Below, in pieces: positions 41,729 to 42,674 of a DNA stretch of 42,674 nt. The translations under genes were made by a program, and so were the position numbers. The notes below the pieces were generated by a model. It made no database searches. It was not told the origin of the DNA and saw nothing but the letters and a program-made list of their open reading frames with translations. How positions within the stretch are numbered: the stretch's first letter is position 1; the number at the start of each line of letters is the position of its first letter. This DNA is from Chloroflexota bacterium (GTDB lineage: Bacteria; Chloroflexota; UBA11872; UBA12225; JAJDUF01), in NCBI GenBank assembly GCA_022824545.1, contig JAJDZR010000293.1:1-42674 (forward strand), read 5' to 3'.

Positions 41729-42674
41729 TCAATGCTTGGACTCAGTGGCCAGGGAGTACCCTCCCTGGGATTTTGGCGGTTCGATCCAGTGCCGGCGGCG
41801 CTGGAAGGGATAGCCCGGCAGCGCCACCCGGCGGCGCTGCTCGCCCGCAAATAACCCCGCAAAGGACACCGTCAGTCCCACCTCGTAGGCTCCCGCTACC
41901 GCCGCCACAAACCCGCCGTCCGCCTGGTCGTCCGACGGTCCGTGCAGGCTCGCCAGCGTCACCGGCGCGCGCTCCGGCGCGGCGTCTGGCCAGTTCTTCA
42001 GCACCGTTGGCCCCAGCTCCGCCTGCGGACCGATTTCCACCACCACCCGCACACCCAACTCCGCCAGCGTCTCGGTGCAGCGGCGGAATGCTACCGGCTC
42101 GCGGGCCTGCCGTAGCCAGTAAGACCTGTCAGGCTCCACCGCCTGGCCCGTTAGGCTACTCACGAACGTGCCTGACGGCGGCGCGATCTCGACGGCCGCG
42201 AGCACCGCGTCCGCATCGTCGGGAGCCGCCGCCAACCGCAGCCCCTCCTCCAACGTGAACACGCCGGCCGCCTGCGCCGCCGCGATCTCTCCTAGGCCGT
42301 GCCCCACTACCACGCTCGGCTCTACCCCTACACTCGCCCACAGCGCCGTCAGCGCACACTCCAGGGCATAGATCGCCGGCTGCGTCCACGCCGGGTCGTC
42401 CAGGCCGCCCGCCGCGCCGGCCCGCCCGAACAGCACATCCAACAGCGACACGCCCCGTTGTTCCCGGGCTACTTCATCGCACCGGTCCAGGACTGCCCGC
42501 ACTACCGGCTCACTCTGATACAGCGCCTCTCCCATACCGACCCATTGGCTGCCGTGCCCGGTGTAGGCGAACGCCACCGGCGGCGGCGCAGGCGGCCCCC
42601 GCTCTACCTCTGCCGCGGCGAGGGCCGTCAGCCGGTTGCGCAGCGACCCGGCATCGTGGAAGACCAGGCCCGCG
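41729..42674 (-). CDS. Type I polyketide synthase, C-terminal part (degenerate acyltransferase), partial
   Basis: The gene enters from beyond the right edge and only its last 314 codons are seen. They hold an acyltransferase domain beginning VAFAYTGHGSQWVGMGEALY. The active-site motif reads VGHGLGEIAAAQAAG where acyltransferases have GHSxGE, so the catalytic Ser is Gly (codon at 42296-42298). After EEGLRLAAA the chain jumps to FVSSLTGQAVEPDRSYWLRQAREPV, so about 70-90 residues, including the HAFH-type specificity motif and small subdomain, are absent. The post-domain linker LPGYPFQRRRHWIEPP is intact. The protein then ends with no ketoreductase, dehydratase or carrier domain. It heads the visible part of an operon with a discrete ACP and a PPTase. 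The ketosynthase presumably lies outside the window. Confidence 0.88.
   Translation of the reverse strand, partial: AGLVFHDAGSLRNRLTALAAAEVERGPPAPPPVAFAYTGHGSQWVGMGEALYQSEPVVRAVLDRCDEVAREQRGVSLLDVLFGRAGAAGGLDDPAWTQPAIYALECALTALWASVGVEPSVVVGHGLGEIAAAQAAGVFTLEEGLRLAAAPDDADAVLAAVEIAPPSGTFVSSLTGQAVEPDRSYWLRQAREPVAFRRCTETLAELGVRVVVEIGPQAELGPTVLKNWPDAAPERAPVTLASLHGPSDDQADGGFVAAVAGAYEVGLTVSFAGLFAGEQRRRVALPGYPFQRRRHWIEPPKSQGGYSLATESKH

Overview
The window is a GC-rich (roughly 60-65% by eye), densely packed chromosomal segment from a bacterium that most resembles a member of the Chloroflexota (Thermomicrobia, Caldilineae or Anaerolineae type). This placement is inferred from surface proteins with long Thr/Pro tails, a VanW/YoaR-type wall protein, a G5-3D wall protein, a long-form IspG, and dispersed GC-rich palindromic repeats. 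No rRNA or tRNA is present to confirm it. No tRNA, transposase, integrase or CRISPR array was recognised.

Layout. (1) 61-11305 is a sugar-type accessory region. One plus-strand run holds a glycosyltransferase, a Gfo/Idh/MocA oxidoreductase, a VOC protein, an aldo/keto reductase and an SMP-30-type lactonase. A minus-strand ABC-2 exporter pair and an MFS exporter interrupt it. A second plus-strand run holds another Gfo/Idh protein, a TIM-barrel sugar isomerase-like protein and a DegT/DnrJ-family aminotransferase. (2) 11306-18773 is a complete F-type ATP synthase operon, atpI-B-E-F-H-A-G-D-C, preceded by two TATACT -10 boxes and a perfect palindrome. (3) 19089-21809 carries murA, an mreB/mbl-type gene and a small unknown gene. 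The order atp - murA - mbl recalls the Bacillus chromosome without its sporulation genes. (4) 21953-30960 holds a large membrane protein with a spermidine-synthase-like domain, a HEPN/MNT pair, a cupin, rsmA next to a G5-3D (YabE-like) wall protein, a VanW-domain protein and a small membrane protein with a helix-turn-helix-like tail. (5) 30961-31725 is a gene-free, repeat-rich stretch ending in what looks like a small-RNA locus. (6) 31726-39578 holds long-form ispG, a Thr/Pro-rich anchored surface protein, an orphan histidine kinase and an NCS2 nucleobase permease fused to a degenerate RsbW-like domain. (7) 39649-42674 is a minus-strand polyketide-type operon that enters from beyond the right edge: the 3' end of a type I PKS, a discrete acyl carrier protein, an Sfp-type phosphopantetheinyl transferase and an alpha/beta hydrolase.

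How the parts fit. The ATP synthase, murA, mreB, rsmA and ispG are housekeeping genes. The wall-linked genes (murA, mreB, G5-3D, VanW) form a loose cell-envelope neighbourhood. The sugar cluster looks able to oxidise, isomerise, aminate and transfer a sugar or cyclitol, but its substrate cannot be read from sequence.

The points most worth a second look are the PKS acyltransferase with its catalytic Ser replaced by Gly and its small subdomain missing, the permease-RsbW fusion, the putative hairpin RNA at about 31597-31716 with three 11-bp-phased GTAAC boxes upstream, and the mosaic of dispersed palindromes.
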